In this document: positions 22,347 through 32,734 of the stretch, piece by piece
Layout of the letters: each line of letters begins with the position of its first letter
Position numbering within the stretch: position 1 is the first letter of the stretch
Assembly (NCBI GenBank): GCA_025617375.2
Contig: JAMYGW020000003.1
Location: 2,046,001 to 2,110,000, forward strand
DNA from: Acarospora socialis
Lineage: Eukaryota > Ascomycota > Lecanoromycetes > Acarosporales > Acarosporaceae
Length of the DNA stretch: 64,000 bases
Reading direction: 5' to 3'
The notes under the pieces: model-generated
Databases searched by the model: none
The model's input: only the letters and a program-made list of their open reading frames with translations
Told to the model about the DNA's origin: nothing
Translations under genes and position numbers: made by a program

Positions 22347-23090
22347 TCAAGTCCGCCCATACTCGGGTGGTTTCCCTTCCTCCCCGTGCTCGTCCAGCAC
22401 ATGCAGTGGTATGGACATTCTCCCCGCTATGTTCCCTCTATGGCTCCGCGTCCGCTGCGGCCCATCACTCTCTCCACTCCTATTCCTTCCCACCACGACA
22501 CGGGCCGGTCTTGGTTCTTCAGGCACATACTCATACGGAGGCGGTGCTTCCCCGCGCTCATCTAGATGTTCTTCTCCTCTCCCTTCCCTTCTCTGTACCT
22601 GTACATTGAATACACTCCTCCACCCTCGACCGCCACTGTAGGCCGCCCAGCGTCTGTTTCCCCTCCATCCTTCTAGGTCTTGTGCGAGAGCATTGTGTCC
22701 GCCGTTGCGGGAAAGGACGAGCTTCCGTTTCCGGCGGCGATGGAACGTCCAGAGCAGGGCCAGCAGGATGAGAACGAGGAGGGCGAGCAAGAGAAAGTAG
22801 TAGTTCACAACATCAGTAGGTGGGAGGCCGTCGGAGTCGTCAGAGGTGTTGGTGGGGGTGGAGTAGAAGCTTGTGGGTGAGTATGATTGGTAATGCGGTG
22901 TGTTAGTGGTTGACTGTGATGGCAGGGGTTCGGTGGATGGTGGAGGTATGGTGGTGACGGGCGCGTTGCCGAAGGTGAGCTGTGTGACCGATGGTTTCCC
23001 AAGCAGCAATGTGAGGATGGCCAATGGCGAGACAAATGGGTTCACAAGAAGCTCACGCCAACAACCTTGTAGTCCTCTAGAAGCCGCCAT
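22347..23090 (-). CDS. Single-pass membrane protein with PY motifs
   Basis: Single-exon protein of 247 aa without a named domain. Residues from about 45 to 95 are Ser/Thr/Pro-rich and would be extracellular or lumenal. One strong transmembrane helix (YYFLLLALLVLILLALLWTF, about residues 97-116) is followed by HRRRKRK, so the C-terminus should be cytosolic. The cytosolic tail carries PPPYEY and PPEY, motifs that bind WW domains of Rsp5/HulA-type ubiquitin ligases. This layout is shared by many uncharacterised fungal proteins and resembles Rsp5 adaptors such as yeast Rcr1/Rcr2 in logic, not clearly in sequence. An earlier hydrophobic stretch (PLAILTLLL) near residue 22 could be part of a signal anchor. 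Confidence 0.75.
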   Translation of the reverse strand: MAASRGLQGCWRELLVNPFVSPLAILTLLLGKPSVTQLTFGNAPVTTIPPPSTEPLPSQSTTNTPHYQSYSPTSFYSTPTNTSDDSDGLPPTDVVNYYFLLLALLVLILLALLWTFHRRRKRKLVLSRNGGHNALAQDLEGWRGNRRWAAYSGGRGWRSVFNVQVQRREGRGEEHLDERGEAPPPYEYVPEEPRPARVVVGRNRSGESDGPQRTRSHRGNIAGRMSIPLHVLDEHGEEGKPPEYGRT

Positions 23091-23433
23091 GGCTCACAGA
23101 CGTAGAGTAGAAGAAGAGGGCTCAGGCTCCTGCAGTGGCTTGCGGTCCGGAGCGGCCGCTGCCGTTGTGAGTGGGTCAAATGGTGTCTGCAATGATGTTC
23201 AATACCTTTCCATCATGAACCAATCCCCTCGAGGCTAATATTCTAGGCATCTTGAGGATGATGCTCGCAATTGTAGAAGTAGGTTGGCAGCCTTGGTAGC
23301 AGACATGATCTCGGGATGATTGTTTCACAATCGATAAGATAAGACTAGCGCAAACAATGCTAACGCGGTGACGAACCAACACCTCCCACGCACGCGTGCT
23401 TTTTACCTTTGATTATCTTGCTGGGTATCAAGC
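23091..23433. other. Divergent promoter region
   Basis: Short gap between the divergent PY-motif protein and Tfb5 genes. No further gene is seen. Confidence 0.5.
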
Positions 23434-23761
23434 ATGCCAAAAGCTGTCAAAGGTACGATAATCACTTCATGATCTCTGAGGGCCATACTGATCTCAGTAC
23501 AAGGGGTCCTGGTGGAATGCGATCCTTCCATCAAAGCGATCATCTTGAAGATCGACCAGGACAAGCATGACTTCATCGTCGAGGATCTCGACGATCAGAC
23601 CTTGGTCGTCAAGGAAAGCCAACTTCAGAAACTGAAGGCGAGGTTAGAAGAGGTCAGGAGGGAATGGAGGTGCGGTCGTGGAATCATGATAGGTTGCTGA
23701 CAGTTCCTGTTAGGAGCTGGCGAACACCCAGCAACAACCGGATGACTCGGGCTCGGATTGA
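23434..23761 (+). CDS. TFB5: TFIIH subunit 5 (Tfb5/TTDA)
   Basis: Smallest subunit of the general transcription and nucleotide-excision-repair factor TFIIH; it stabilises the p52/Tfb2 subunit and stimulates the XPB-type ATPase. Inferred exons are 23434-23452, 23498-23652 and 23714-23761, 73 aa, matching the roughly 70 aa of the family. Exon 1 encodes MPKAVK; the splice gives VQGVLVECDPSIKAIIL, the family hallmark, followed by DFIVEDLDDQTLVV, which is highly conserved. The last exon is an acidic tail ending DDSGSD. The gene runs convergently toward the large fusion gene, with only 200 bp between stop codons. Confidence 0.92.
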
Positions 23762-23960
23762 TCGTGCGTATGAGGGTGGGATACTTTCCCTCCGTGGTTA
23801 CAAAGTCATGATGCGTTGGGAGTGGGCACGGTAGTATTTGCATGGCGTTGGGCATGGGTAAAGGATATAGAGTCAGGTACTCGTTGAAAAGCAGGATACG
23901 AATATGAACGAGTTGAAGGATGCATGATCACCAAAGTGGTATTCATCTTATGGCTGCTGG

Positions 23961-26900
23961 TTAGATTATCTTCGCCTCCATAGCCCGTTGCAAGACCAGT
24001 TCATGGTATCGGGCCAACTTGGGAAACTTGACCACACCCCAACACTTCCACTTCTTGATGATCTCCCTCAAAACAGGCCAAAAGGCGCAGTCGGCCATCG
24101 AGAACGTCCCACCAGCAATATACTGACTGTCTCCGATACGTGACTCCCATGACTCTAATTCTTCCGTCAATAGGTTATTGTCAAGGCAGTCAGAACCCTG
24201 GGTACTTTTCTCAAATGAGGTATCCGGTGTGTGACGCCAGATGGCGAGAAGTCCTTCTGCCTGGCCTACTCGGCTGAATACGCGCGCACTGGCAGCCTGC
24301 GTTCGAGTAGAGGAATAGTCATAACCTGCATTATCGTAGAATCGGTTGAGGTAGAAAAGAATAGCCAGGTCGCCCTCAATCTCCGTTTCGTCCGGGTCGA
24401 CGTCGATGAACTTGGGTTGCCGTTTGACCCTGAAACCATGGTCTGGCGCATGCTCTGGCACTTTTCTGGATTTCGGCTTCTCAAGCCGCCACGCAATACC
24501 TAATTCAGCCAAGTACAGCTTCACTCGAAGGTCGGATACCCCATTGTCTGATGCACACAGCTTCGGTGATCGTGTCACAACATTCAGTACGTTGAATCCG
24601 CTTCCGTATGCCCTCTCCCACTCGAAATGAGACTGTTGATTCTCCTCTCCAAAGGCTCGTAGCATATGTTCGATTTCCGTCGCGGCCCCGTTCACAACTT
24701 GCCCGGCACTGGACTTAGTCTTGGAGCACGCGCCTTGACCCCATATACGCCCCGAGTCATGGTTCAGGAATGTACCAATATGTCGAAACGTGAGCGAGAT
24801 GCGCTCCCCGAAAAACGCCAACTCCGCCACTGATTTCTCGCTGCTTGGTCTCTTGTCTGGACGGACACCATGCAGCCACCGCATATTGGTCTTTTGCCCT
24901 AGTACAAACATCGAGTTGTGAGGGAGAGGAACACGTTGAGTCTGTCTTGTGGACGGCTTGGATGGAGGGTCCTGGCTTGCCGGCCTTTTAGTCCGCAACG
25001 TCATGATCCTTTGAGCGCCGAGGCTCACATTGACGATCCTTGAGCCATGGACAATGTCAAGTGTTTTGTCGGAGTGTTCTGATATGTTGTCTTGACCATC
25101 CCGGTAGAGTTGAATCAACACATGGTTCAATGGTTGCTGTAAGATCTTGGCTGCCACATCCCTGATCCTAGACACCGTTGGAGAAAAGCATTGCAGCGGA
25201 GGCGATTCGTCGGCAGGATGACGGTAAACTGGAACTGAGCCATCTGGACCGACCTCACCCTGTACAGCGACCAGACGAGGAACTTCACCCGTCCGATGGT
25301 ACATTTTCTGCCACCGGACTTCGTCTCTCACCTGCCGAAACATGTCATCTGCCAACGCCTTGGAAAGGATATCGTAGACAATCTGAGAATCGCCTTCGCC
25401 TATCTTATCGTTAGGACCCAGCGTACAGCAATTATCATCAGTCCGGACTGCCTGGTCCAGTTGCACGCTCGACGAGATTGACTCCGTGCCGCCCACCTCG
25501 TTCGAAGCAGAACTAATCGACAAAGTCGATTGTAGGGGTGCGGGGGTAAACTGCGATGTTGTGCTGACTTTGGATAGCAGAGATTTCCCAGTGCCTTCAA
25601 CGACAGGTTTTGAGATTTTCTGATGTTGTCGCATTATGGGATTTCGTTCCTTTCGGATTTTACTGGGTTTTGGCTTATATCCAAGCTCGTTACTCGAAGT
25701 TGCCGACAATTCTGGAATGTTAGAGTCTGCTATCGCGTCTTGACCTGCAGCCTGAGCGCCGGAGTCAGCAGGCGCTACCTCAATTCTTGTGGTACTGGCT
25801 TCGTCAGATGCATCACTGTCGACCCGGCGTTGCGTCTCGGTCAACGTAAATGAAGTAGGCTTCGTAGTGATCACCGCGCTACTAAGCTCAGACTCGTGAT
25901 GTGATTTACCATTCATTGCTGCACCGCCTTCTCTCGCTGGTATGTTCTCTGCAGAGACAAACTCGTTGTCTATGGCAACATCCGACGCTGCTACGAGATT
26001 CATCCTTTCCGAATCCTTATTCGATGTCGTCTCTAGTCTTGGAGGGTGCGCAGTACTCCGTGAAGACTGTTTATCATTTTCAGAATCCTCCTGTGTGGGG
26101 GATGTTCCGGTGATTTCTTCAACCAGTTCAGTACTGGTTATCCCATCTGCCCCCATGACGTCCGCCATCTGTCTCATCGCCTCCAAATGCCTAGCCCCAA
26201 CTCGATATCCCAAGCAATCTTCGACAATCGTTATAGAGAATCCATGTCGTACAGCATCCGCGGCAGTGGCATAAACCGAAGCATGAGAGCGAGACCCGCA
26301 TATATATAACTCCGTGACAAAGTTAGATCGTAATAAAAGAAGTAAACTCGTATCATCAAACGCGGAGAAACAAGATTTCACTACGAGGCGATCACTCTCT
26401 TCGTCAATAGTGGGTTTTATATCTCCGATGAAATCCGCGCCCCAGCTTCCCGGCACGCAACAGAGAGCAGTTGACCGAGGACGTCGTGAAGGTTGGCTCG
26501 ACTGAATGCTGCTTGCGCCATTTGGTTTTGCCGCCAACCGCTCGTCTTGCTTAGGTTTAACCCCAGTTGAGGTTCGGTGTGGAAGCCGTTGAACACGGTC
26601 CGAGGGCCCAGACGAAGTTGAGCGTGATTGACTCCCTGAGGAGATGCCGCCATGAGATCGTCGGTGGTCATGCACTCTGGCGTTATCCTCCACTGGCTGC
26701 GTACAATGCTCCTCCTCATCTTGGTCCTTGTCCTCCACGACATGATCATCAGCACCACCTTCTTCTGACGCAGACGTTTTCGTCAAGGACCTGAAGACTT
26801 CTTCTATCTCAGGCGGATCTGCTGTGACGCTCGGATCGTTGAATTCGGAACGAACCCAGACGACGTCCCCCAAGCCTCGAAACACTGGAACCAGGGTTTT

Positions 26901-27056
26901 GATGTTATCAACGAAGCCAGGGTACGTATTGACGGGAAGCTCCCCGTCGACCGATAAGAAATCATTTTGCAATTCAAGGATGAACAGAGCTTTCCTAGTC
27001 TGAAATCGCGGAAAATTCGGGGGCAGCTGGCCGGTGGTAAACATGCTCGCCTTCAA
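23961..27056 (-). CDS. Isochorismatase-like / AlkB-like dioxygenase / GST-like fusion protein
   Basis: Single uninterrupted ORF of 1031 aa in an intron-rich neighbourhood. Residues 1-300 form an isochorismatase-like (cysteine hydrolase) fold, split by a low-complexity insert at about 110-190. The usual catalytic Asp is Glu28 (ELQNDF), the Lys of VVKSCFSAF is kept, and the nucleophile Cys position is Ser (SHASVYATAADA), so hydrolase activity looks lost. Residues 310-560 are disordered. Residues 560-780 form an AlkB-type 2-oxoglutarate/Fe(II) dioxygenase with HSD near 660, the second His in WLHGVRP near 725, and RISLTFR near 753, all apparently intact. Residues 800-1031 resemble a glutathione S-transferase. 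The likely role is nucleic-acid or protein dealkylation in a multidomain protein; substrate unknown. Confidence 0.85.
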   Translation of the reverse strand: MKASMFTTGQLPPNFPRFQTRKALFILELQNDFLSVDGELPVNTYPGFVDNIKTLVPVFRGLGDVVWVRSEFNDPSVTADPPEIEEVFRSLTKTSASEEGGADDHVVEDKDQDEEEHCTQPVEDNARVHDHRRSHGGISSGSQSRSTSSGPSDRVQRLPHRTSTGVKPKQDERLAAKPNGASSIQSSQPSRRPRSTALCCVPGSWGADFIGDIKPTIDEESDRLVVKSCFSAFDDTSLLLLLRSNFVTELYICGSRSHASVYATAADAVRHGFSITIVEDCLGYRVGARHLEAMRQMADVMGADGITSTELVEEITGTSPTQEDSENDKQSSRSTAHPPRLETTSNKDSERMNLVAASDVAIDNEFVSAENIPAREGGAAMNGKSHHESELSSAVITTKPTSFTLTETQRRVDSDASDEASTTRIEVAPADSGAQAAGQDAIADSNIPELSATSSNELGYKPKPSKIRKERNPIMRQHQKISKPVVEGTGKSLLSKVSTTSQFTPAPLQSTLSISSASNEVGGTESISSSVQLDQAVRTDDNCCTLGPNDKIGEGDSQIVYDILSKALADDMFRQVRDEVRWQKMYHRTGEVPRLVAVQGEVGPDGSVPVYRHPADESPPLQCFSPTVSRIRDVAAKILQQPLNHVLIQLYRDGQDNISEHSDKTLDIVHGSRIVNVSLGAQRIMTLRTKRPASQDPPSKPSTRQTQRVPLPHNSMFVLGQKTNMRWLHGVRPDKRPSSEKSVAELAFFGERISLTFRHIGTFLNHDSGRIWGQGACSKTKSSAGQVVNGAATEIEHMLRAFGEENQQSHFEWERAYGSGFNVLNVVTRSPKLCASDNGVSDLRVKLYLAELGIAWRLEKPKSRKVPEHAPDHGFRVKRQPKFIDVDPDETEIEGDLAILFYLNRFYDNAGYDYSSTRTQAASARVFSRVGQAEGLLAIWRHTPDTSFEKSTQGSDCLDNNLLTEELESWESRIGDSQYIAGGTFSMADCAFWPVLREIIKKWKCWGVVKFPKLARYHELVLQRAMEAKII

Positions 27057-28004
27057 ATCACTTCGCCCACATACTCCGTTTTCAAGGTCATCTGAAGCGG
27101 TGGTGTTCTTATGAACGACGTTGTAAAAGAATGTCTTGAACTCCTACATCACTATTCGTTATGATCAGGGGCAGCTCCTTACGGGCCAGCTCGCAACAAG
27201 TATGAGCAGGCATGTTCTGGTTACATCTTGAGAGCGCATTATCTTCGAGGTGGCAAACAGAAACAATCACTAAGGAAGAAGCAGTCGTATCGAGATCTTG
27301 CAAAGGTCACGGCAGGTTCCAAGCGCGAGTTGAGGCACAGAGTCGCATTAAGGGACTCTACGTTGTACTGTACATACGTCGTACAGGGTCAAATCGAGGC
27401 CGAGATTAATTGTCGACAGATCTGCGCTTAACTGGCGGTGTGATTTGTCATTCTTCCATCAGCACTGGCTTCACCGGCGGCTAATCCTGATCTGGGGATT
27501 CGGAACGGCTCATGCATGGAGACACACGCCCAACATTTCAACCAGTCATCATAGGTATAATTCCATGGCACTGCTGCTGCTGCTGCTGCAACGGACTTCA
27601 CCGTCATAAGGTCAGGGTTCTCAAGTATGATGACGACTCACGAAAACGGAGATATAACGATGCCAAGCAGAGAGCATCAGTCGTGAAAGACGCAGATGGC
27701 TTTTATCCGCAAAGCAAGCCGCCTTGTTAATCCTCCCGCCTTACAACAGTTTCTCCGCCTTATGCAGGCTGGCCGGCAGCTAACAGCACTTGACCACGCG
27801 ATGCAACGCCGTTCAACGCCACGCCACGTCTTCAACGACACTGTCGAGCGTCGATCCATCCTCATAGATGCGCGCCAACGCCAAATCATTAAAAGCAAGC
27901 TACGGGTGTTACTTCGGATAGGTCCCTTGATCATTCGCCCAACACGTGGCTAAGTAGAAACAAAGTGAACAGTCTAGACCATCAGATCATCGATGTAGGC
28001 CTTG
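27057..28004. other. Intergenic region with a CTG tract
   Basis: Promoter side of the fusion gene and 3' side of the SRAP gene. A plus-strand ORF at 27696-27953 has no recognisable domain and is not supported. The region contains a (CTG)6 tract. Confidence 0.45.
27571..27588 (+). repeat. (CTG)6 microsatellite
   Basis: Six perfect CTG units in noncoding DNA upstream of the fusion gene. Confidence 0.85.
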
Positions 28005-29430
28005 CTAATTGAAGAAGTTCGTGATCCTCTGGCCCGAATTGGTGTTCTGGTCAGGGCTGCGCTTGCTACCGTTGCTTGTTGCACTTCGAGTCTTTCGAGT
28101 GGAGACGCTGGAAGGCTTTCCCGGAGACGGGTCCGCTTTCTTGGATGTTCTGGATTTCTTGGCTGCTTTTGATGGCGAAGTGGTTGCTACGTCGTCCATA
28201 CCGTTGCTGTCACTATGCTCTCGCTTCAGACTTGATCTACTGTTCGTATCTTCAGCTTTTGGTATTGGTAATGGTGCGTTGTCCTCGGTGTGGTTCAGTT
28301 CCACGGTTGCGCGCTTCTCCTCCGCCTCATGTTTGACCTCGGGGCTGTTCAATGCCTTATCCTTCACTTCGTCTATCTCCTTCTTATCCGCATTGCCTTT
28401 GGCAGACTTCTTAGCACCGCCAAAGAAGTTGGCAATGTTGTTCTTGTTTTCTGTGCTACTTATCGGTATAATGAAGGTTGGCGAATTGTTGCCCACCTTG
28501 CCAACGTCTTTACTCACGGGGTAGCACTCCAGCTCTCCCTTGTAGGGCTTTAGCAATGATTGAAGTTCTCTCGACCATTCCGCACGGTTAGGGTCGAGCC
28601 AGGTCCGGATATCTTCCGAGCCATTTTCTAGAATGACGGGCATACGGTCATGGAGGAACTTCAGCTGGCTATTCGGCGACGTCGTGATGATGGTATATGT
28701 GTATAGCTTTTCTTCAGAACCTAAACCAGTCCTTAATCCACCGCGCCGTTCCTGTCGCGGGGCCTAGCTTACCTTCATACTGCGCACAATCCCAAAGACC
28801 AGCAAGGCACATGAGCTGGCCATCCTTGCGCTTCACAAAATGCGGGATTTTCTCCTTTCCACCGTTCTTCTTCAGCCACTCATAGAAGCCCTCACATAAG
28901 ACGATGCAGCGTTTCTTCTGCTTCATCGTGTTCCACATGCCTCGGTTTTCGAGTAATGAGTCGTCTCGACAATTGATTGTTTTCAACATCGATCCGTAAT
29001 CAGGATTTCGCTTCGTCCAGAACGGAATGAGCCCTGTTACGTCGTCAGGGTCTTGCGCAGACCGTAGGCAGGTAATAACATATACCCCACTTCATAGCCT
29101 GCAACTTATATCGTGTCTCCTTGCCTTCTGGTTCCGTCACTTCCGGTGCGTCTTGCGCCTCTTCCGCGTCTCGACGCGCATCGCCATGCTTGTGATGTCT
29201 TGCACCAGCTCCGTAGTCAGGCACATCTGCTCTGTAGACAAGTCCATGGTAGCCGGGCGCAAAATTGTAGCTTTGTCGTACTTCGTCATCTTCTGGAGCT
29301 TCTTCAACTGGCATGCCACCTTCGACGAGCCGCTGCCGGACGATGGAGGGCCGCTACAAGACTTATCAGCGGGGTGAACAGCAGAGCTTCATAGGGTGCC
29401 TACCAATCCAAGCGCATAACGTCCGCACAT
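28005..29430 (-). CDS. HMCES/SRAP (YedK-type) abasic-site protein
   Basis: SRAP-domain protein that forms a thiazolidine crosslink with abasic sites in single-stranded DNA and protects replication forks. The ATG at 29430 gives MCGRYALGL, placing the catalytic Cys at position 2 as in the whole family. An intron at about 29356-29403 joins RPSIVRQRLVEGG. Then come YNFAPGY, MKWG, LIPFW (after an intron near 29029-29086), the INCRDDSL motif, RCIVLCEGFYEW and HFVKRKDGQLMCLAGLW, and, after another intron near 28720-28770, YTIITTSPNSQLKFLHDRMPVIL. The C-terminal 150 residues are disordered and basic. The protein ends in QRITNFFN, which fits a PCNA-interacting PIP box; an internal NNIANFFGG resembles it. 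Confidence 0.9.
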
Positions 29431-29733
29431 CTTGCGATGTTCGTTCCAAGCTTTCCAGCATACAATCAGAGCACTGATGAATTGTTCGCCATGTCAAGTA
29501 TCTGTAAATGTAGGATAAATTCTGTGGAGTGCGCCGACGTCATGCCGGGGAAGCGAGCTTGAACCCTGAGAACATACCCAGCTATCCAGCAATTACAGTC
29601 GGACGATACCACTTGATTTCAAGTTCCAGCTCCAACTCTACAAGTCTCCTCAGAAACTAATGTCTGGCGGCCATTGATAACCTTCTGACAGCTTTGCTGC
29701 GGAGCAGTATACCAAATCAGACTACACAGCGCC
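29431..29733. other. Divergent promoter between SRAP and Mgr3-like genes
   Basis: About 300 bp between divergent start codons. Nothing further recognised. Confidence 0.5.
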
Positions 29734-31190
29734 ATGTTCAGCAGAACCCTTCGTCGAAAGGTGTTCGAAAGTAGATGCATACGGATCCAGCCCCTAACTC
29801 CTGCGCAGGGGCGCCCCTCTCTTCCTCTTCCAAGACATTCTCAGCCTGGACTTAGACACAAGTCAACGCGAGCAGCAGCCAAAGAGCTATTTCGACAATA
29901 TCCTTACTCGGTTTCGCTGGCCGCCGTCTCGTACATACCCCGTCTCACACTAAAGGTCTGACGACAGGCTGACAGGCTACACAGCATCCTCATCGGCGCC
30001 GGCGGTCTCGCCTACGCCAACTACGTCTACAACAGCTACATCATCGGCTCCTTCCACAAGTTCCCGGAGCCCGTGGCGCAAAAACTCCGCCGAGCGCTCT
30101 ACTACACCAACATCTCCCTCTCGCCCAAAGATGCGGTCAAATACTACGGCCAAGCGCTCACGGTCGCCGACGAGCTGGGCATGGATCCCTTCAGCGACGA
30201 GATCCTCGGCGTCAAGATCCAGCTGGCGAGCCTGATGGAGAGAATCCAGCAGTACCCGAAGGCGATTGAGATCTTGGAGGCGGTGAAGAGAGACTGTCTC
30301 CGGTGGGTGGATGAGCTAGGCGGGAAGGAAGGGAACGAAGGCAAGCGGACCAGAGTGCTGGGCAAGACGGTGGGCGTGAGCGTGAAGCTCGGCGAGCTGT
30401 ACTCGAACCAGTACGTCGCGGACACGGAAGCCGCGGAGGAGCAGCTGGTGTACGCCGTAGAGACGGTTTTGAGGGAGAAGAAGAGGAGGGAAGATGAAGG
30501 TGTCAAGCCGGGAGAGGGCCGTTGGATGACGGACGAGGAGACGGGCGCCGCATTAGAGTGTATGTTGCCCCTTGCCCCTCTCTCCCTACACCCTAGGCGG
30601 GACTATAACAGAGCTCACACATCGTCCTCATCCCAGCGCTCGGCCACCACTACGAAGAAAGAAACCAACACTACCTCGCCGCCCCGCTCTTCCTACAAGC
30701 CCTGACCCTCTCCGCACCCTCAACCTGCCACTCCGTCGTCCTAAGTACCTTCCCCACCCCTTTCTTCCTTTCCCCACCCCTTTCTTCCCTCCCCGCATCC
30801 CACACACCCGCAACCCACCACAAACGAACTAACCCACCCTCCCACCGAACAGTGAACAACCTTTCGATCTCCCTCGCTCAGCAATCCCCGCCCCCGACCC
30901 CCAACACCCCGCCCGTCTCCCGCCCCGCCCTAATCAACAACGCACGCTCGTGGGCCGAAAAAGCCCTCGCGGCCGCTGCGCAAATCGCACCGCCGCAGCG
31001 AGACGCCGAATGTGACGTCGGCTGCGCCGTCGCGACGCATAATCTGGGCGAGTTCGCCGAGATGGATGGCGATGTGGCGGAGGCGAGGAGGAGGTATGAG
31101 GAGGCCAGGGGCCTGGCAAGGGCGGTGGGGTTTGTGGAGGGGGTGAGGAATGCGGAGGAGGGGCTGAGGAGGGTGGGGAGTGGGCCGTGA
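29734..31190 (+). CDS. Mgr3-like mitochondrial TPR protein
   Basis: Probable mitochondrial inner-membrane TPR protein of the Mgr3 type, which in yeast is an adaptor of the i-AAA protease Yme1. Inferred exons are 29734-29930, 29985-30559, 30637-30744 and 30853-31190. The N-terminus (MFSRTLRRKVFESRCIRI) is Arg-rich without acidic residues, a typical targeting presequence. A transmembrane segment spans the first splice (VSILIGAGGLAYANYVYNSYI). The rest is helical TPR-like: LRRALYYTNISLSPKDAVKYYGQAL, DEILGVKIQLASLMER, then after introns SLGHHYEERNQHYLAAPLFLQAL and a final repeat with CAVATHNLGEFAEMDGD. Length is about 405 aa. The third intron is GC-poor and pyrimidine-rich. Confidence 0.85.
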
Positions 31191-31467
31191 GGGGAGGAGT
31201 GGGTGTTATGTGGGCTTAATGGGCTGTGATGGGCCTCGCTTTGACCTTGAAATAGGCTCTACATAGTCTCAAATCCACAGTACAAGGTCCTTGGGGACTT
31301 GCAACGCAGCCTTATCTTGATCCAGACGTCGCGGCGGTTATCACGCGCTCTGCTAGTGACTCATATTATAAGCGCTACATTCACACTGCGGGGCATCACC
31401 TGCATGTGTCAAGATTTGATCCCTTTCACTACCAGTCAGTAATTTTCAAAGCTACTATAAAGGGAAT

Positions 31468-32734
31468 CTAAGCCCTCGACATGACACCCCATGCCCTAAT
31501 AGCATTGTCTGTGTAACCAGCAAACAGCGTCTGCCCATCAGCACTCCACGCCAAGCTCACACACTCCGGCTCTCTGCTCTTCTTCCCAACCGAGGTATAC
31601 TCCGGCTTCAATTCGTCGACCTTACTCTTCTTCTCTAGATCGAATATGATGATGCTGCTCGATGTCGCGGCGCATAGCCAGTACCGGTTCGGAGAGAAGA
31701 CAAGTGCGTGGATTTCGTCGCCGGCGGTAAGGGAGTACAGGTGCTTCGACTCGTTGAGGTCCCACAGCATAGTGGTGCCGTCCTTACCACCAGACGCACA
31801 GAGAGAGCCGTCGGGGGAGATGGTGACGGTGTTGATGTAACCAGTGTGGCCAATATGGTCAGTTTGGATGCGGCATGATGCTAGTTCCCAGACCTGGCGA
31901 GGAGTTAGCAGAGGGCCAGCGAATGTTTCAGTTTGAACGAGGCCGGTATAGATGGTCATGAGGTCATCAGTGCATTGGTGTAAAATTGTCTCATGGCCCG
32001 GAGGCTCTGAAGTAGCAAATACTTGAAAGTTGCAAAGCATCCTTTGATCTTTTGAAGCTCCATAACACATGAAGCATGTCGAAACGAAACATGTGAACAC
32101 ACCTTTACCAGCTTATCCCAGCCTGCACTGACAATTACCGGGTTTTGTGGATTCGGGCTGAAGCGCACACATGATACCCACTCAGTGTGGCCTTTATCGG
32201 TAATTGTGAATTTGCAATCCCCCAGCGTGTTCCACAGCTTGATCGTCCGGTCGCGCGAACCAGACACGATTTGACGGTTATCAGCGGAGAATGAGACGGA
32301 GAGGACATCGTTGGTGTGGCCAACAAAACGACGAGTAGTTACACCAGTGGATAGTTCCCAGAGGCGGAGGGTCTTGTCCCAAGATGCAGAGAGAGCGTAG
32401 GCGCCATCAGATGAAATAACCTAGCAACGAGCTATCAGCGCAGTCGCATCTGAGATCCTGTGCATTCCAGCAACATACACAGTCAGATACAATATGTGAG
32501 TGACCATGGAGGCTGCGTTTTGGGTAACCGTAGGCTTGGTCGTCGCGTGTGAGATTCCAGATAATGAGGGTTTTGTCGCGACTTCCCGAGAGAAGCATGT
32601 TTGGGCTGATTGTTGATTAGTATCTGCGATTCATCTCAGAAGGAAGATCCGCACTTCTCCAGGGACGTGGCCAAACTCGTAACCCAGCCGCTGTGGCCCT
32701 CAAGGGTGCCTCGGTGCACCAATTGCTCTGCCAT
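31468..32734 (-). CDS. cpcB: RACK1/Asc1 (CpcB) ribosome-associated WD40 protein
   Basis: Beta-propeller scaffold on the head of the 40S ribosomal subunit; in filamentous fungi it also acts in the cross-pathway (CpcB) response. Seven WD40 repeats can be followed through the splices: [89 protein letters not shown] and [13 protein letters not shown]. About 316 aa, exactly the family length. The start at 32734 is the first ATG and begins the first blade. Introns lie at about 32597-32660, 32422-32479 and 31894-32102. The last one is long for this gene and holds a box C/D snoRNA, as the ASC1 intron does in yeast. Confidence 0.96.
31964..32047 (-). ncRNA. U24-like box C/D snoRNA in the RACK1 intron
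   Basis: The long RACK1 intron contains, on the minus strand, a segment that lines up with yeast snR24/U24 as I recall it. It starts TCAAAGGATG (box C position, consensus RTGATGA), then ATTTGCTACTTCAGA (first rRNA guide plus D'-like box), then ATGAGACA (C'-like), ACACCAA (second guide part) and ends CTGATGA (box D). Size is about 84 nt. In yeast, snR24 lies in the intron of ASC1, the orthologous host gene, so position and sequence agree. The box C here has G where T is expected (GGATG for TGATG), which lowers confidence in the exact 5' end. Confidence 0.72.

Noticed and set aside
27696-27953. Plus-strand 85-codon ORF rich in Arg
   Set aside because: No domain, no supporting neighbours; lies in a promoter region.
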